Shown here piece by piece: positions 34,691-47,189 of a stretch of DNA of 64,000 nt. This DNA comes from Kryptolebias marmoratus. Its lineage: Eukaryota; Chordata; Actinopteri; Cyprinodontiformes; Rivulidae. The first letter of the stretch is position 1. The number at the start of each line of letters is the position of its first letter. The notes beneath the pieces are model-generated. The model saw only the letters and a program-made list of their open reading frames with translations, was not told the DNA's origin and made no database searches. The DNA lies in NCBI RefSeq assembly GCF_001649575.2, contig NC_051437.1, positions 11,678,083-11,742,082 of the forward strand, written 5' to 3'. The translations under genes were made by a program, and so were the position numbers.

Positions 34691-35998
34691 GGAAAACTTT
34701 TAAAGTGATAAATCTGCACTAATCACAGTCAGATCTCTCAACGCTGAATTTTGATGAAAAATTTTGCCGTAAAATTAAATCAGACTCATAACAAATCTGA
34801 CTTAACCAACCCATGACTCATACATTTACTGGCTTTTGCCACAGATAGATATCCATCAAATGCAAACACAATATAAAGCAAATCCATCAGAAGATGTCTC
34901 ATTTTCCCCTAATTTGTTCTGTTTTTCCAAGCTTTTACCTGAGCGAAAAGTGCAGTAGATGCATCACTTCGAGGCAGCTATCTCACTCTGGTTGTCTGCT
35001 GTAGCTAATCCATTGCCTCATAAAACCTCAGAAAGTATGCAAACACGACGTATACATCCCATCATAAATTACACTCATGGATTCAGTTTAAAAATACACA
35101 GGAGGGCATGTTTGAGGATTTGATTTTCACAGAATCTCTGGAAAGTGAAACTTTCTATAGAATCATGAGGCCTGTGCGGTTTTTAACCAAAGTATACCTC
35201 TTTCTGATGACAGATATAAAATAAAAGGTTTTTAACATAAAAAAGTAAAAAAAATGTTTGGCTTGTAAAAACAAACAAACAAAAAATCTGGGTAGGATTT
35301 TTAAATTTTAAAACAAAACTTTCTACACCTCCTGCAGGATGTGCTTTTGCCAGGTATTTTAGGTGGTGCCTGAAAACTCAAGAAATGGAATTTGAATTAA
35401 CACCGTTTACTCTTTTGCACTTAGCCTCATAGCTAAAGAATAAAAATACAGTCAGTTTTGTATTTTTCTAAGTGGTAGAATATCACCTAATATTATATAT
35501 TCAAGCTAAATTTTGTGGTGGCTGATTATTATCCTCCTCCTCCCTGATTTATTCTAAGAATATATTGACTTACAAACACTTAGGAGACCAAACATAACAA
35601 AAAACACAAAAAAGAAAAAAAAATAAAATTAAAAAACATTAGGGAGACATTTGGACATAAATTAGTGCCGTTTACCAAACAGTACCTCTAAATTGCCTAA
35701 TGGATTTCGGGTTGGGAAGAAGCGTTAAGGTCATTGCTAATGTTTCAAGAGTAAGAAATTATGAAGATAAAAAGAGTAATTTTTTAGTGGAGAGGCCATT
35801 TGCATTTTTTAAAAAGTTAAAGTAGTTTTACAAAAAAAATGGAACAACCGATTTTGGCTGCTAAAGTTTTTTTTTCTTCCTTTCTCTGAGAGTGCCTTTG
35901 TTTTTGCTTCCTCATTTTGTGCTTTGTAAAGTCACTGACCTTGTTTGACCAGTGATTATATTGTTATTTGGGTCCTACTAGAAGTCTAATATGAACCT
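34691..35998. other. AT-rich unique sequence
   Basis: Many A and T homopolymers; nothing else recognised. Confidence 0.35.
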
Positions 35999-36006
35999 AA
36001 AATGAT

Positions 36007-36179
36007 CCTCCATCCATCTTCTATCGCTTATCCCTGGTCGGGTTGAGGATGCAACAGGTCCAGGAGAGAAACCCAGTCACACTCTCCGGTTCCTCCTGGA
36101 TGATCCCAAAGCCTTTCTAGGCCAGAGAGGATACATAATACCTCCAGTGAATTCTGGGTTTGCCTAGAGGTTTCTTCCC
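36007..36179 (-). mobile_element. LINE 3' fragment, minus strand, 5'-truncated
   Basis: On the minus strand it ends with ATAGAAGATGGATGGAGG, a GGAT-type LINE tail. Upstream, decayed coding sequence corresponds to the extreme C terminus of the polyprotein found at 39.6 kb. It is flanked by AAAATGAT at 35999-36006 and 36180-36187, an 8-bp target duplication. A 173-bp insertion with intact 3' end and missing 5' end is classic target-primed reverse transcription. Reading frame is broken by stops. Confidence 0.75.
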
Positions 36180-36187
36180 AAAATGAT

Positions 36188-39059
36188 GCTGATGAGGCAA
36201 AACGACAGCTCTGAGGTCCTGGTTAGGCTTTGGGCTAAAGTTGTCAGTAGCTATACCCATGAGATGTCCCCCTCCTTTGTAAATATTCATGCAAATGATG
36301 AAGAATAATGTTTTCCTCAGTTCTTTAGAAACTTCCTGACACTGCTTTTAGAGAAGCTGATGAATCCCCTGAATTTCCATTTTCATGAATCATAAAATTG
36401 TGCCTTTTACTCATACTAATTAACTGCTGATATCTGGCAGATTTTAAGAAATGCCAATGCCATTAAGTTGAATGTCTGTTGTGCACATCCTAACATCTGC
36501 CCAATGACTCTTTTTCCTTTTTCAATTTTAAATTTTAAACACAAGCAACAAGTTTTAACTGGATGAAATGATTTTTTATCTGTTATTACAGAGTAGCAGA
36601 AACTTTCTTTGGGCCATTTTTTCTGCTTCATATTGTGCCCAAAAAAACAAACAAATAATTTTACTTTCTCACCAAAACTTGATTTATACATGTATACAAA
36701 TAAGGTCTGTACTGTGAACACCAGCAGACTAAAGATCAAATACTATCTAGTCAGGTATTTTTTTCTTACATTGGCAATAAGATGAAGAACATTACACAAG
36801 AATAAACAATGGCCTAATTTCAGAGTAGTAGAGTAATGAATCATGACAGCTTAACAAAAATGGTCTTTTCGAAGTTTTATTCAAGCACCAATTTCTTTAA
36901 ATTATGAAGAGAATTGGAATGATGCTTGGTGAGCCCTTATAGCGTGGTATTACATTTAAGGTGAGAAATTTTATTTGTACTCAAAAAGATAAACTATTTC
37001 ATGCTTTTTTTTTTTGCATTAGTTTGTTTCTGTATATCTGAGAGCAGATAAATGAATAGTAATAAAGCTGAGCTAACACCAATAAAATTCATTGTGCTTT
37101 TGCAGAGTTAATAGATATGGACAAAATGAGCAATATGGTTGAAGGTTAGTATGCGCTGTGTCAGATTATATGTAAAAAAAAAAAAAAGTGACAGTTAATA
37201 GTATGAACACAAATATAATGTAGCAGTACTGGGATACATAACAATATCACTGTGCAGTCATTTGTCTTGGTTTAAAAATCCCACTGCCCCAGTCACTGAA
37301 ATACTGTCATCTTGTGCTTCAAAGTTCAGTGTAAAAACCCCTGTTACCGGCGTGTGATGAATTTGGGGCTTTAGGGCGGATATTTTGAGACTTAGAGACT
37401 GAGCTTAATGTTACTGCAACCTGAGTCAGTGAACTGAAAGTCTCATGAAACCCAGGTTTTGTTAGTGGCTGCTTGTTTCTTGCGTTGAGAGAATTGCCTG
37501 CAGTATTGTCATGCTAACAGAGCGGGAGAACTCAGAAGGTTTGTGTTCCAGTTCTTGAAGCTTCATATGGGAGAGCAGTTGGCATGGCAGAGAGCTGAGT
37601 TTAGTTTCATCCTCTGTAGGCCGCGATGTATGCGGATGAGCCGGAGTTATTGGCAAGCCACAGAATGCTCGACTTCAGAGGAGGGTAATCGCCACAAAGG
37701 AAAGCCCAAAGTCAAGGGAGACACAGCTCACATACAACCTTTGAATAAAAGTCAAGAAGATCTCTACAATCTGCTTCACCAACTAATATTGTTCTGCTGT
37801 TTGCTTTGAAGATGCAGAGGATGACACACTACCATAAAGTTTAATAAAAGTTTGAAACAATGCATTCAAGTTTCCTTTCATACAAACACGTGTAAGAATT
37901 ACAGCTAAAGTGAAGTAAGGAGCAGTTTTGTAGATTGTGGTGTAATTTTGTCAAGTTATTCAGAAAGGAGGATGACCAATGCACAAGGTGGTGCATTTAT
38001 GTGAGAATTGCCAACCTTTGCATTTGATGCATCATGTGAAGCATTGTTAGAAAAAAAGAACTGTTCACTTGAAAGTGACTAGATATTTAAAATAGTTTAA
38101 ATCCATTTTTACTTTGGTTTGCATTTATGAGTTTAGGTCTTCCAGATTCAGATTATTTTTTTATTGATGCAGTTTTTACTTCCATAAGCTGCCAACATCC
38201 TGCCTCCTTATTTGCATCCTCATTTTACAAAACCATGACACATAGTATGGTAATTCTCATCAGTTAGCACATTCTAGGTTGACAATCTAGAAAACTACAG
38301 CATTTCTGGAACTTAATGTTTCTTCAGTCAAGAAAAAGTCCATTATACTAATGAGAATTTCAATTAAGTGTTTTTTTAAATCACTGGTTTGAATAAACAC
38401 AGCACTAACCTAAGAATTAAGATACATTTGTTTTACTCTTTAAACAAAACTAGCTGTTTTCAACGGACTCAAGTTTAAAAGTTAAATCAAACCAATAAGC
38501 TTTGTTTTGTTCTGAAAATAAATGCAATCAGTTCAGAAGATCTTATTATTTTCAAGCACAAACACACGTAAAAAAATGTCTGGTACATTTTAAAGGGCAA
38601 AATCTTTTTCTTATGATAAATAAGTTTAAAACTTTTTTATCCAACTCTAAATAACATTTGTTTTGGGCCCAGGACTCCCTTTTCTTGAGTAATAGCAAAT
38701 GTTACCATAAGAAATTAATGATTTGCCTTACAATTCACTGACATCTCATAAAGCAGCTTTCGCCTCTTGTACTTTCACTTGAGGTGTCTTTCTGTGTTGT
38801 TTAGATTTATGAAAGCAGAGGATGTGTTAAAGGTTAAGGTCACTGGAGTCTGTGATAGACCATCTCTGCTATATTTCACATTTTATCAAAGAATAATCTG
38901 TGCGCTCGCACACTGATCTGCTTGCATCAAGGGCAAACAATATGAGTCCCAGCAAAGAGACAAAGAAAACAGCATTATTCACAATTGAAACCTATTGAGT
39001 CTCCCCGCATGCTCTTGTCGATTCACTTCTTTTACACAAAGCCACAAATTACTTTAATC
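36188..39059. other. Unique sequence, no gene
   Basis: A13 run near 37175. Frames of 64-107 codons lack domains. No supported features. Confidence 0.35.
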
Positions 39060-39300
39060 AGGCTTGAGCACTAAGGGCAGTCAGCTAAGTGACCTTAGAA
39101 AACACATAAATGTCCATAATTCAGTCAATTTCACAAATATTATGTAAAGTTATTAGAGTTAAAAGTTTGTGTAGTACTAGCCGAGGGTCATTCACAGCAC
39201 ATACGCATGAAATATTGCGCAAGATTACACTTTTATGTTCAAGGTTTGACCAAAACAGCTACAGCTCAACATAACATTAATAAACACTAGTTGATGTTCA
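39060..39300 (+). repeat. Family A, copy 7 (right part)
   Basis: GTCAGCTAAGTGACCTTAGA, AATTCAGTCAATTTCACAAA, TCATTCACAGCACATACGC and GGTTTGACCAAAACAGCTAC in family order; the left module is missing. Confidence 0.65.
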
Positions 39301-39590
39301 TAAAGTCAACAAACAAAAACTTTTCAGCCCATTTGCTGTAAAGCAGTCAGATTTCTACTTTCTATATTTTTGGTTTTTAAAGTGACATCCTGAAGTTTGT
39401 AGTGAACTTAGTGAATGTGACCTTTGCTGTTGCCTTTCTGAACTAATTTAATGCTCAAGTATAAAAGTTATTCTGATATGTATATGTTTATCATTATATT
39501 CAGACAAATCAGATTTAGGATTCTGGGGTCATTTGATTTTTAAAACATTTCTTATCAGCACTACACCTGCTTCTGACATGCCCTGTTAGT

Positions 39591-39994
39591 TACCATTAAT
39601 CCACCTATCCATCTTCTAGTACTTATTCATAGTCGGGTTGCGGAGGCAACAGGTCCAGGAGAGAAACTCAGACATCCCTCTCCCCAGCGACACTCTCCAG
39701 CTCCTTCTGAGGGAGCCCAAGGCATTCCCAGGCCAGGGAGGATACATAATCCCTTCAGCAACTTCTGGGTCTGTCCCGAGGTCTTCTCCCAGTGGGACAT
39801 GCTCGAAGAACCTCCAAAGGGAGGCGTCCAGGAGGCATCCTAATCAGATGCCCAATCCACCTCAACTGACTTCTTTGGATGCGAAGGACCAGCCGCTCTA
39901 CTCTGAGCTCCTCTCGGAGGAAGGAGCTCCTCACCTTATCTTCAACGCTGGGCCCAGCTACCCTTGGAAGGAAGCTCATTTCAGCCTCTTGTAT
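39591..39994 (-). mobile_element. LINE 3' fragment with C-terminal coding remnant
   Basis: A minus-strand frame (about 39755-39979) reads REELRVERLVLRIQRSQLRW followed by IGHLIRMPPGRLP and ACPTGRRPRDRPR. This is the recognisable C-terminal region of a fish non-LTR retrotransposon polyprotein. Downstream it is broken by stops and a frame change before a GATGGATAGGTGG-type tail at 39600-39612. Exact 9-bp duplications CCTGTTAGT flank it (39582-39590 and 39995-40003). The copy is 5'-truncated to 404 bp and cannot be functional. Clade (CR1/L2/RTE/Rex) is not decided. The plus-strand 146-codon frame over it is an antisense shadow. Confidence 0.85.
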
Positions 39995-40003
39995 CCTGTT
40001 AGT

Positions 40004-41454
40004 GTAAAAGCAGAAATTAAACTTTTAAATTACTGTTTTTATTCCCCCCATTTTTTTAACAGCATCCTTCAAATTTAAATGTTCAAGAGTTTCTGCAGTA
40101 ACAAAATGCAAATGTATGTCCTGGTTAAAGTTGAAAAAGTCTGTATATGTTGACATAATTGTACCAGTACCAGAGAGCTGTCAAATGTTTTCTCATTTAG
40201 CAGAGTTCAAGAGAATATTTTCTGTGCTTGTAATAAATGATTTGTTAACTATCAAGACCCAGAAGACTCTATGTTTGACCTTTATATGGGAAGTCCTTGA
40301 ATGAAACGTGCCTCTTCGTTTTACCACAACTGAATTGAAAGTATTTGATTCATGGACAGAGACATGGACACAAAAGCAACACGGCATATAGTTTTAAAGA
40401 CATGCGCTCTCATTTAAATAGTTATAATCTTTAGAGCTACATGGCAAACTGAAGATTGACTCATGCTTCTTGTTACCTTGTACAGATAATATTTCTTTGT
40501 GTCACTATGACTCTGCGGGCAACATCTTTCTCTGTTTGCTCAGATTCCATAAATACAACTACAGATTTAGTCTCATTTATTGAAATTTTCCTTTATCTGA
40601 CTACTTAAATATACCAACTCTAGGATATTAGTCATGTTTTCTTCTGGTATTAAAGATTGAGCTTTAAATTGTTCCTTTACATAGTTTAAACCATTTGAAG
40701 CATCAATTTACATGCCATAGTTTCTATTGTTTATCTTTCTAAGATGCACTACATGAAAGTACTAAGTTTTCTGGTACATTTTTCTTTATATACCGTAATT
40801 CTACCTCACTACTGTACTCTGAGATTCTGTCAAACAGTTCACTGCAGCTAGAAAATGACAAAACCATTACGCCTTGTCACAAGCTGAGCACAGTTTTGCA
40901 AGTGCAGCATAAAAGTGTCATGAGAGAAAATTAGTGAAGTTGTGTACTTATAGGTGCACACTATCTTCACCATTCCTTCTGTTATCAGAAACATAGTCAT
41001 ACTCAGAATCAAGGAGAAACACACAGTGAGACAGCTTTGGTTCTGCCACATGAGCATTTCTTTGCACAATGATTTTGTTCCAAAATTAGCAAATAAATAA
41101 TGCAGTCTGCCTGAATTATTGATGAACCTGAAACATGTTGTGTTGTACATTCAAATGCAGAATTGTGAGTTGATTTACTAGCATTACCATAATGTTTTGC
41201 TTTTACATCTGATTGTTTTTTTTTTGTTTTTGTTTTTTGTAAAGGCCAAGCTGATCAGTAAGTAAAAGTCATTTTTTGTCAAACAATCCAGTTCTACTGT
41301 TTAAAAAAACCCCACTGTGGGCCGAAATCATGTGTCTGGTGTGGTGGCTATTTATCCCTCATGGGTCAAGCACAAGGAAAGCAGCTAAGTCATTTGTTAT
41401 CAAACATTAACAAACAGATTGAAAGTGCATTGATAACTGAACTCAGGCATTGCC
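40004..41454. other. Unique sequence
   Basis: No supported gene, RNA or repeat. Confidence 0.35.
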
Positions 41455-41825
41455 TGTGTTCATTTACCTGATGTGTAGCAAATTATCTCATGAACTCCTA
41501 GACAGATTTGAATAAAACTCTCATAATGTTATCATCAGATGTAGATCTACAGCTGATTAACTTTTGGAGACAACCAAATTCAAGATGGCTGCCTTAAAAA
41601 TTAAAAATCCCAAAATGGCTAAACCTTGGTCACATTGATAGATCTTGAGTTGGATGTGGTAATAGCTGAGATTCAAACCTGATATTGAGCTAAATGTGGT
41701 ATTTGATGTGGTAGCTGAGGGGTACAACATATTGTCTCAGTTCTATCATATGTTGTAAGTTCTCATAACTTTGCCTGAGATTGTGCACATTGTCATTTAC
41801 AAGGAATGCTAGACTTTAAAATCAT
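41455..41825 (+). repeat. Family A, copy 8
   Basis: ATTATCTCATGAACTCCTAG, CAGATGTAGATCTACAGCTG, CAAGATGGCTGCC (41581-41593), TGTGGTAGCTGAGG and a terminal AAGGAATGCTAG follow the family order. Confidence 0.75.
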
Positions 41826-42379
41826 TTTTTAAATTAATGTAGGCTCAACTGACTTAATGGGTTTTTAGCTAAAAGCATGAAATGTTTTAAAACAGTACAC
41901 AGAATTCCATCAAAAAAAGTTTAATATTAACTCAAATTGCACAGTACATCAAATATCTAATGCTCTTATGCATAGTAGCATTTTTTTTTTAATTTATTGC
42001 TCTAATTTTACAACACCTTCCAAAATAACACTCTCTTCTTTTCCAATAATATTTGGGTGGCCATAATAAGCCTAGTCAGCATGTTATTAGGCTAAGCCAT
42101 GCTGACTATCTCTCATTTTGGGTCTTCTTCATTGTACCCGCCTGACATATCCTCTTCGGTTTCATTAAACAGGAAATGCATTTTTGCCACAATATGATGG
42201 CCTATTTAATGTAGCCATAATGCCAAGGGATTAAAACTAATCCACTCAAGAAGTTTGCTGATAGGCGTAGACATAAAAGCAGCCATAGTCACAGTAACTG
42301 TTATTAAGCTTTTATAGTTTTTTTTCTTTGTAATTATAGACAGGAGATAGAAAACAGTTGTGAAATTACAACTATTCAT
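41826..42379. other. Unique sequence
   Basis: Nothing recognised. A palindromic TTAGTCAGCATG/GCATGCTGACTA-like pair occurs near 42070-42105. Confidence 0.3.
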
Positions 42380-42505
42380 CTTCCTTCTATACTTGCTTTA
42401 TCCTGTACAGCGTCACAGGGGGCAGGTGATTATCCAGACTGACGACTCTCTGGATAGTAAACCAGGCCCTGACAAAAGACACAAAACAACTCATACTCAT
42501 GACGG
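42380..42505 (-). repeat. Tailed SINE-like repeat, 3' fragment, minus strand
   Basis: CTTCCTTCTATACTTGCTTT, CCTGTACAGCGTCACAGGGG, AACCAGGCCCTGACAAAAGA and ACAACTCATACTCATGAC are the reverse of the tail region of the family with copies at 3.8 and 30.0 kb. The head is missing. Confidence 0.5.
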
Positions 42506-42539
42506 ATCAGAAAAACCAAGTAACATAAAATAGGCATTG

Positions 42540-42745
42540 TTATCGTCCACCTCCAAAAGGCAAAGGCGGAGCGATAATGTTTTTTCTTGTGTGTGTATAC
42601 GTGTGTGTTTGACTGTTACCAAAATATCTCATAAACCAGTGGACACATTTTAATGAAAGTTGCAGAAAGTCATTCACAACACATACACCAAGTGCTAATC
42701 ATTGTGTGAGATTTTGGCTTAAAACTTTAACGTTACCGTTTGGTC
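42540..42745 (+). repeat. Family A, copy 9 (internally deleted)
   Basis: The left module CAAAAGGCAAAGGCGGAGCG is clear, followed by AAATATCTCATAAACCAGTG and AATGAAAGTTGCAGAAA. The sequence then jumps to GTCATTCACAACACATACAC, so about 150 bp of the family core is absent. Confidence 0.75.
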
Positions 42746-44049
42746 ATGTTATGAGAACAACGAAAGAAGAAGGTAGCAAAGCATAATACAGCCCAATATG
42801 TGCCTATTACTCACCTTGTACATACCTTATGTCTTCGGGGCTTTTAAAGAAAAAAAAACTGTTGAAACTGACTTTTGTTTCATTGTAGAAATGCTTCTAT
42901 GAGTTGTCTTTGAGAAAGTGTTTTTTCATTCTTTGATGTGCATCTTTTGATGGTAAAATTTACAAGACAACTCTATGGAAAGTATAAGGGGGAACAAACA
43001 TATAATCTTTAAAGATGCATAGATTAGAGCGTAGGTATTTTTTAAAATGCATGATGAAGACTTTGTGAGTACTTCAGCTGTGCAGATATTACTATTTTTG
43101 GCTTGTTCTGCCTTGTGAAAAGAAAAACAGTTAGTTACAAATTTTCTGTGAACGAAAAGGTTTGTTCACAATATATTCTGGAGGTTGAAGAAAAAAAAGT
43201 CTTTCAGGCTAGAAAAGTCCTTAAAAAGCAGGTATATGATTCCTTAAAATTTATACATTTGAATTCCAAACATATTGTAAGTAGGTCAATGTGTGCCACT
43301 GCATTTCATTTATACTTGTGGTATATACTCAGGAAAATGCCATGTATAACCCTCATTACCACCAACATGCAAATGTTGCAGACAGCCATAGCCTCAAATT
43401 GCTTTAGTTGTATTAAAGTGTGACACCTGCCTGCAGCATTTTTTTCTGCTTCTTGACATGCTAAAACAGCAGGTTACAGCTGGGTAAAACATTTTTAGAT
43501 TAAGTGAATAAAGCAAAGAAGGAGCTATATTTGGTGATGTAAACTGTGCAGATGGTTCAATAAGTGGCTTAATCAGATATTCAAACCTCTGTCTTGCTTC
43601 AGAGCAGAACAGCTGAATAAAGCAAACATTGAGTGGACAAACAAAGCATAATTTGACTAATACTTATAGACCGCATTATAACTGGACAGTATGCTATTGA
43701 TGTTTTCACTCTATGCTTTAGCCCATTAAATAAATAAATAATATTTAGAGCACAGTGTTTATGCACCCAAGCTTGGAGGATAGCCTTTTGATTATATGGT
43801 AGAGAAATAACTAAATTTACACCTTTTCTTGGTAAGACAAGTTTCATTTCATTATCAGACTGAGAACAGAAGATCCTACACAAATTTGAAATGTACAAGT
43901 GAGTATATAGATGACTGAAACTGCCATAATCAATATATTAATGTGCTTATAAAATCTATAAAGGCCACTTGGTTCCATTTTACAAAACATTTTAAATGAA
44001 ACGATTTCATACTTTTTTCATTGATCCATTCATTTCATTTTGTTTTTTA
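42746..44049. other. Unique sequence
   Basis: A 106-codon plus frame (43103-43423) has no recognisable domain; no gene called. Confidence 0.35.
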
Positions 44050-44059
44050 TCTGAGGATA

Positions 44060-44300
44060 ATCTTCAAAGGAAGCTCATTTTACCAGATTGAATCTGGTAT
44101 CTCAATCTTTTGGTCATGATCCATATTTTATCACCATGGGAAGGTTGAAATGTAAAAGAAAACTTTTCTTTTCAGCTAAACTTCTTTATCACCATGCACT
44201 GGTGCAGCGCCCTTGTTAATGCTCACAACGCCCTGATCCATCTGGCCATTTCATGCTCTATCCTACCATCACTTGTAAACAACATACTTATAGTATTACA
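44060..44300 (-). mobile_element. Internal LINE fragment, minus strand
   Basis: The minus strand reads FTSDGRIEHEMARWIRAL, a stop, then ALTRALHQCMVIK (about 44180-44277). This corresponds to the region just before the one preserved at 39.6 kb in the same LINE polyprotein. TCTCAATCTTTTGGTCATGATCC on plus (near 44098-44121) is the adjoining segment. The GGAT-type 3' end is absent and no target duplication was found. It is a decayed internal piece; boundaries approximate. Confidence 0.6.
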
Positions 44301-45159
44301 GTATAGGCATCCGTTTCACATTGATGTTCTCACCTGAAACCTTAAACAAAGTAAGTTTATTAAAATATTTGTATGCTTTAGTATTGCTGAGAAGTATAAT
44401 TCATTTTAGCACAATAAAGTAAACGCTTTCTGTGTGTGTGTGTTTTAAATGAGCTCTTGATAAAGATCACTGTCTTCAGACTTTCTGATAAATTCATGTT
44501 GCGGTAAAAATGCCTCAGCAGCAAACGTATAGTTTCACATAACAAATTTCTCAAACACAGTCCTTGTTAGTCGATCAGAGCATTTGTAGAGCAGCATTCT
44601 CAGTTTACCAAACAGGAATGCTGATATAAGCTTATGTGTAGGCAGAAAATGTGTCTATTGTTTGTGTATTCTGGGGAGAGGCAGAGGCTCACATAAATAC
44701 AAGCATAACCCAAAAACAGACTGCAGTGCTAACTAATGAGAAGCAAATTGATTCATTGAGATAAATTGTTCATTAGCATTTGCCATCATATTTTGTAGGA
44801 GATTTGAAAAGTTCAGTGCAATTTGTGTTTACAGAATTAATGGTTTCATCAGTTTATTTCTGTAGAGAGGTATCATCATTCCTTGGCTGTAAGGTAACTC
44901 TGACAGATACAGTTCATCACTAACACACCTCTATTTTTTCCTTGCATGCTTCCTACATATTAAGATTGTTTTAACACAAAGGAATAACATGGCCTGAATT
45001 TCTATCCATAAAAAACATTTCGGCCCCATATTTCTACATTATTATTGGTTGCATAGGAAGTGGAGCTATGCACATCAAGTCCAACGTCTCTCAAAGGAAG
45101 CAGAAACAGGCCACACTGTCTTTATAAACAGCAGGATAGATGACACAGGGATCTCGAAC
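44301..45159. other. Unique sequence
   Basis: Nothing recognised apart from a short (TG) run near 44429-44441. Confidence 0.3.
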
Positions 45160-45960
45160 AGAGCAATTGTCTGTAACATCACAACAACACCGCCTCCTCC
45201 CTCTTCATGGCGCCAACTCAACTTCTAAGGGTGTGTCAAACCAAGAAACCGACAGCTTGACAACATGACTTGCATCCCATACCCCAAATCTCTCCACAAT
45301 CAACTGCTGGAGAAAAAAAAAGAACAAATGAGAAGCAGAACTGAAAACGTGAAGTCAGCCTCAGAGATAAGGCTGTCTCTGTAGGTGCCCTGCTAGTTAA
45401 ACATAGCCAAGCAGCCTCTCACATCCCCATTTAGACACAAGTTTGTCACTTGGGAGGAGGTCGTCACGGTGACAGTGATGAGAGGGCCCAGACGGCAGAC
45501 ATGCTGTCAGCGCTCGTTAAGGTCAGCTCATTAAAGAATGAAATAAATAAGCTGGTAATGGAAAGTGTGAGACGGTGAAGGGAGACGTCTTCCATCTCCT
45601 CTTGCTCTGAGGAGGAATCCAATGCAGGAGATGGATCGTAGCGATTGAGCTGTAAGCCTGCATGACACAGCTGCGTTTTTCTGAAGCTAATGATTCTTTA
45701 CAGAAAACGGATCACAGCTAAGGCACTTGTCATGTGTCACAGAGTCATGCAGCTGCTCCCCACAACCCACCACACCTCTCATGAATACCATCCCGTTCAG
45801 AGAGGCTGATCATAAGAAGCTATGCCAGAAGAGGGTTGTATTGAGATTTGGTAGAGGGGATGGGTGTGATGGGGGTGGAGAAGGCAATGCTGTGATTCTG
45901 ATTGATCGTTGTCAGAAACATGGTCGACTGCAGACAGAGAGACAGACAGATCTTTAAAAA
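45160..45960. other. GC-richer repeat-free block, candidate regulatory DNA
   Basis: Composition is more balanced than the flanks. It contains words such as GGTCGTCACGGTGACAG (palindromic GTCACGGTGAC near 45463-45473), CGCTCGTTAAGGTCAGC and CTCATTAAAGAATGAAATAA. A short plus frame (45727-45957) has no domain. No exon structure supported. Confidence 0.2.
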
Positions 45961-47185
45961 TCTGATGTAGACCCATCAGCTGTCAGTCACTTAAAGATTG
46001 CGGATTTCTGACTCCTTTTTTCTTTTTTTTTTCTGAGAGTGCACACATAACATTCCAGCCGACAAACTTTTTACTTTTTTGAGGTGAGAAAAGTTTTCTA
46101 ATGGCGCTCCTTTCAACTGAGGCCAATAAAAGTCCTGGCTGCTGCCAAAAATATCACAAAACAATAAAACAAGTGTTTACTTGTTTCACTCCACTGGCCT
46201 TGGAAACATCTGCTGGATTTGCCTCAGTGGCCACTGGCAAAGTATCAAATAGAATGCCAGTGAGAATGATGGAAAGGAAAAAAAAATAAAAACATTGTGT
46301 GGAAAGAAAGGATAGAAAACAAGGTTCATAAAGAGGAGCAGGATAATGTACATAATCGCTGAAAAGGTTGTATACTGTTTACAAAGTAGGCTTCAATTTT
46401 TTTTTCTCACAAATTCAGGGAAGGATTGGAAGCACACAGTATACCATTTTCTTCTAATACTATGTTCTCACTATTTTCCAGTTGAGGGATTTAACTGAGT
46501 GCAGGTGAAGCATATTCAATTCTATCAATTTGCTCATTCCAAGCTCACCATCCTATTCCTCTGCTATCTTAAAATCATGATGGAGATGGTAAACACTCAA
46601 TGCAAAACTTCACTCTTCTCCGTCTTACTATTTTGGAAACAGGCATAGCTTTCGTACTTGTTTACTTCGTTCAAAATATGCTCACGGTGCTGCTGAACTC
46701 TGTGCAGCCTCATTAAATTGGACCAGTTCAACAGTCCACTAAGTCAGTTTCGGTAGAAGCTGGAGTGCTTATATGTTTTGGATATTGTATGAATGCCAGG
46801 ATTTGCATATGTCAGCAGCAATGAAACTTTGAATTCTTGGACAGCAATCAAGATCAGACATCTGTTTCAATATTTGCCTTGACCAGAGGGTGCATGTTTG
46901 TTTCCCTGCACTGTTTTGGCTAAATATAGAAAATACGTTTTTGGACTGGCACTAAACTTTTCTCTCCAACAAAACCTTAATGAAGTAATTTTAGTCCTAT
47001 AGAGTTCAGTGTCATGTTAAAGAACATTGACGTGTAGCCAGTGATCGAACCTTTAAGGCCACAGCTCAATGGGGGCAAAAAGTTTTTTTCTACTAATTCA
47101 GAATGGGCAATATCAATTCGTAATAAATTGGAATATTCAGTTTACCATTCTTTATTTTTCTGGATTTTGCTACTGATCGACTTAG
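45961..47185. other. Unique sequence
   Basis: No supported feature. Confidence 0.3.
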
Positions 47186-47189
47186 GCCA

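Noticed and set aside
39638..40078. 146-codon plus-strand frame
   Set aside because: Antisense of the LINE coding remnant on the minus strand.
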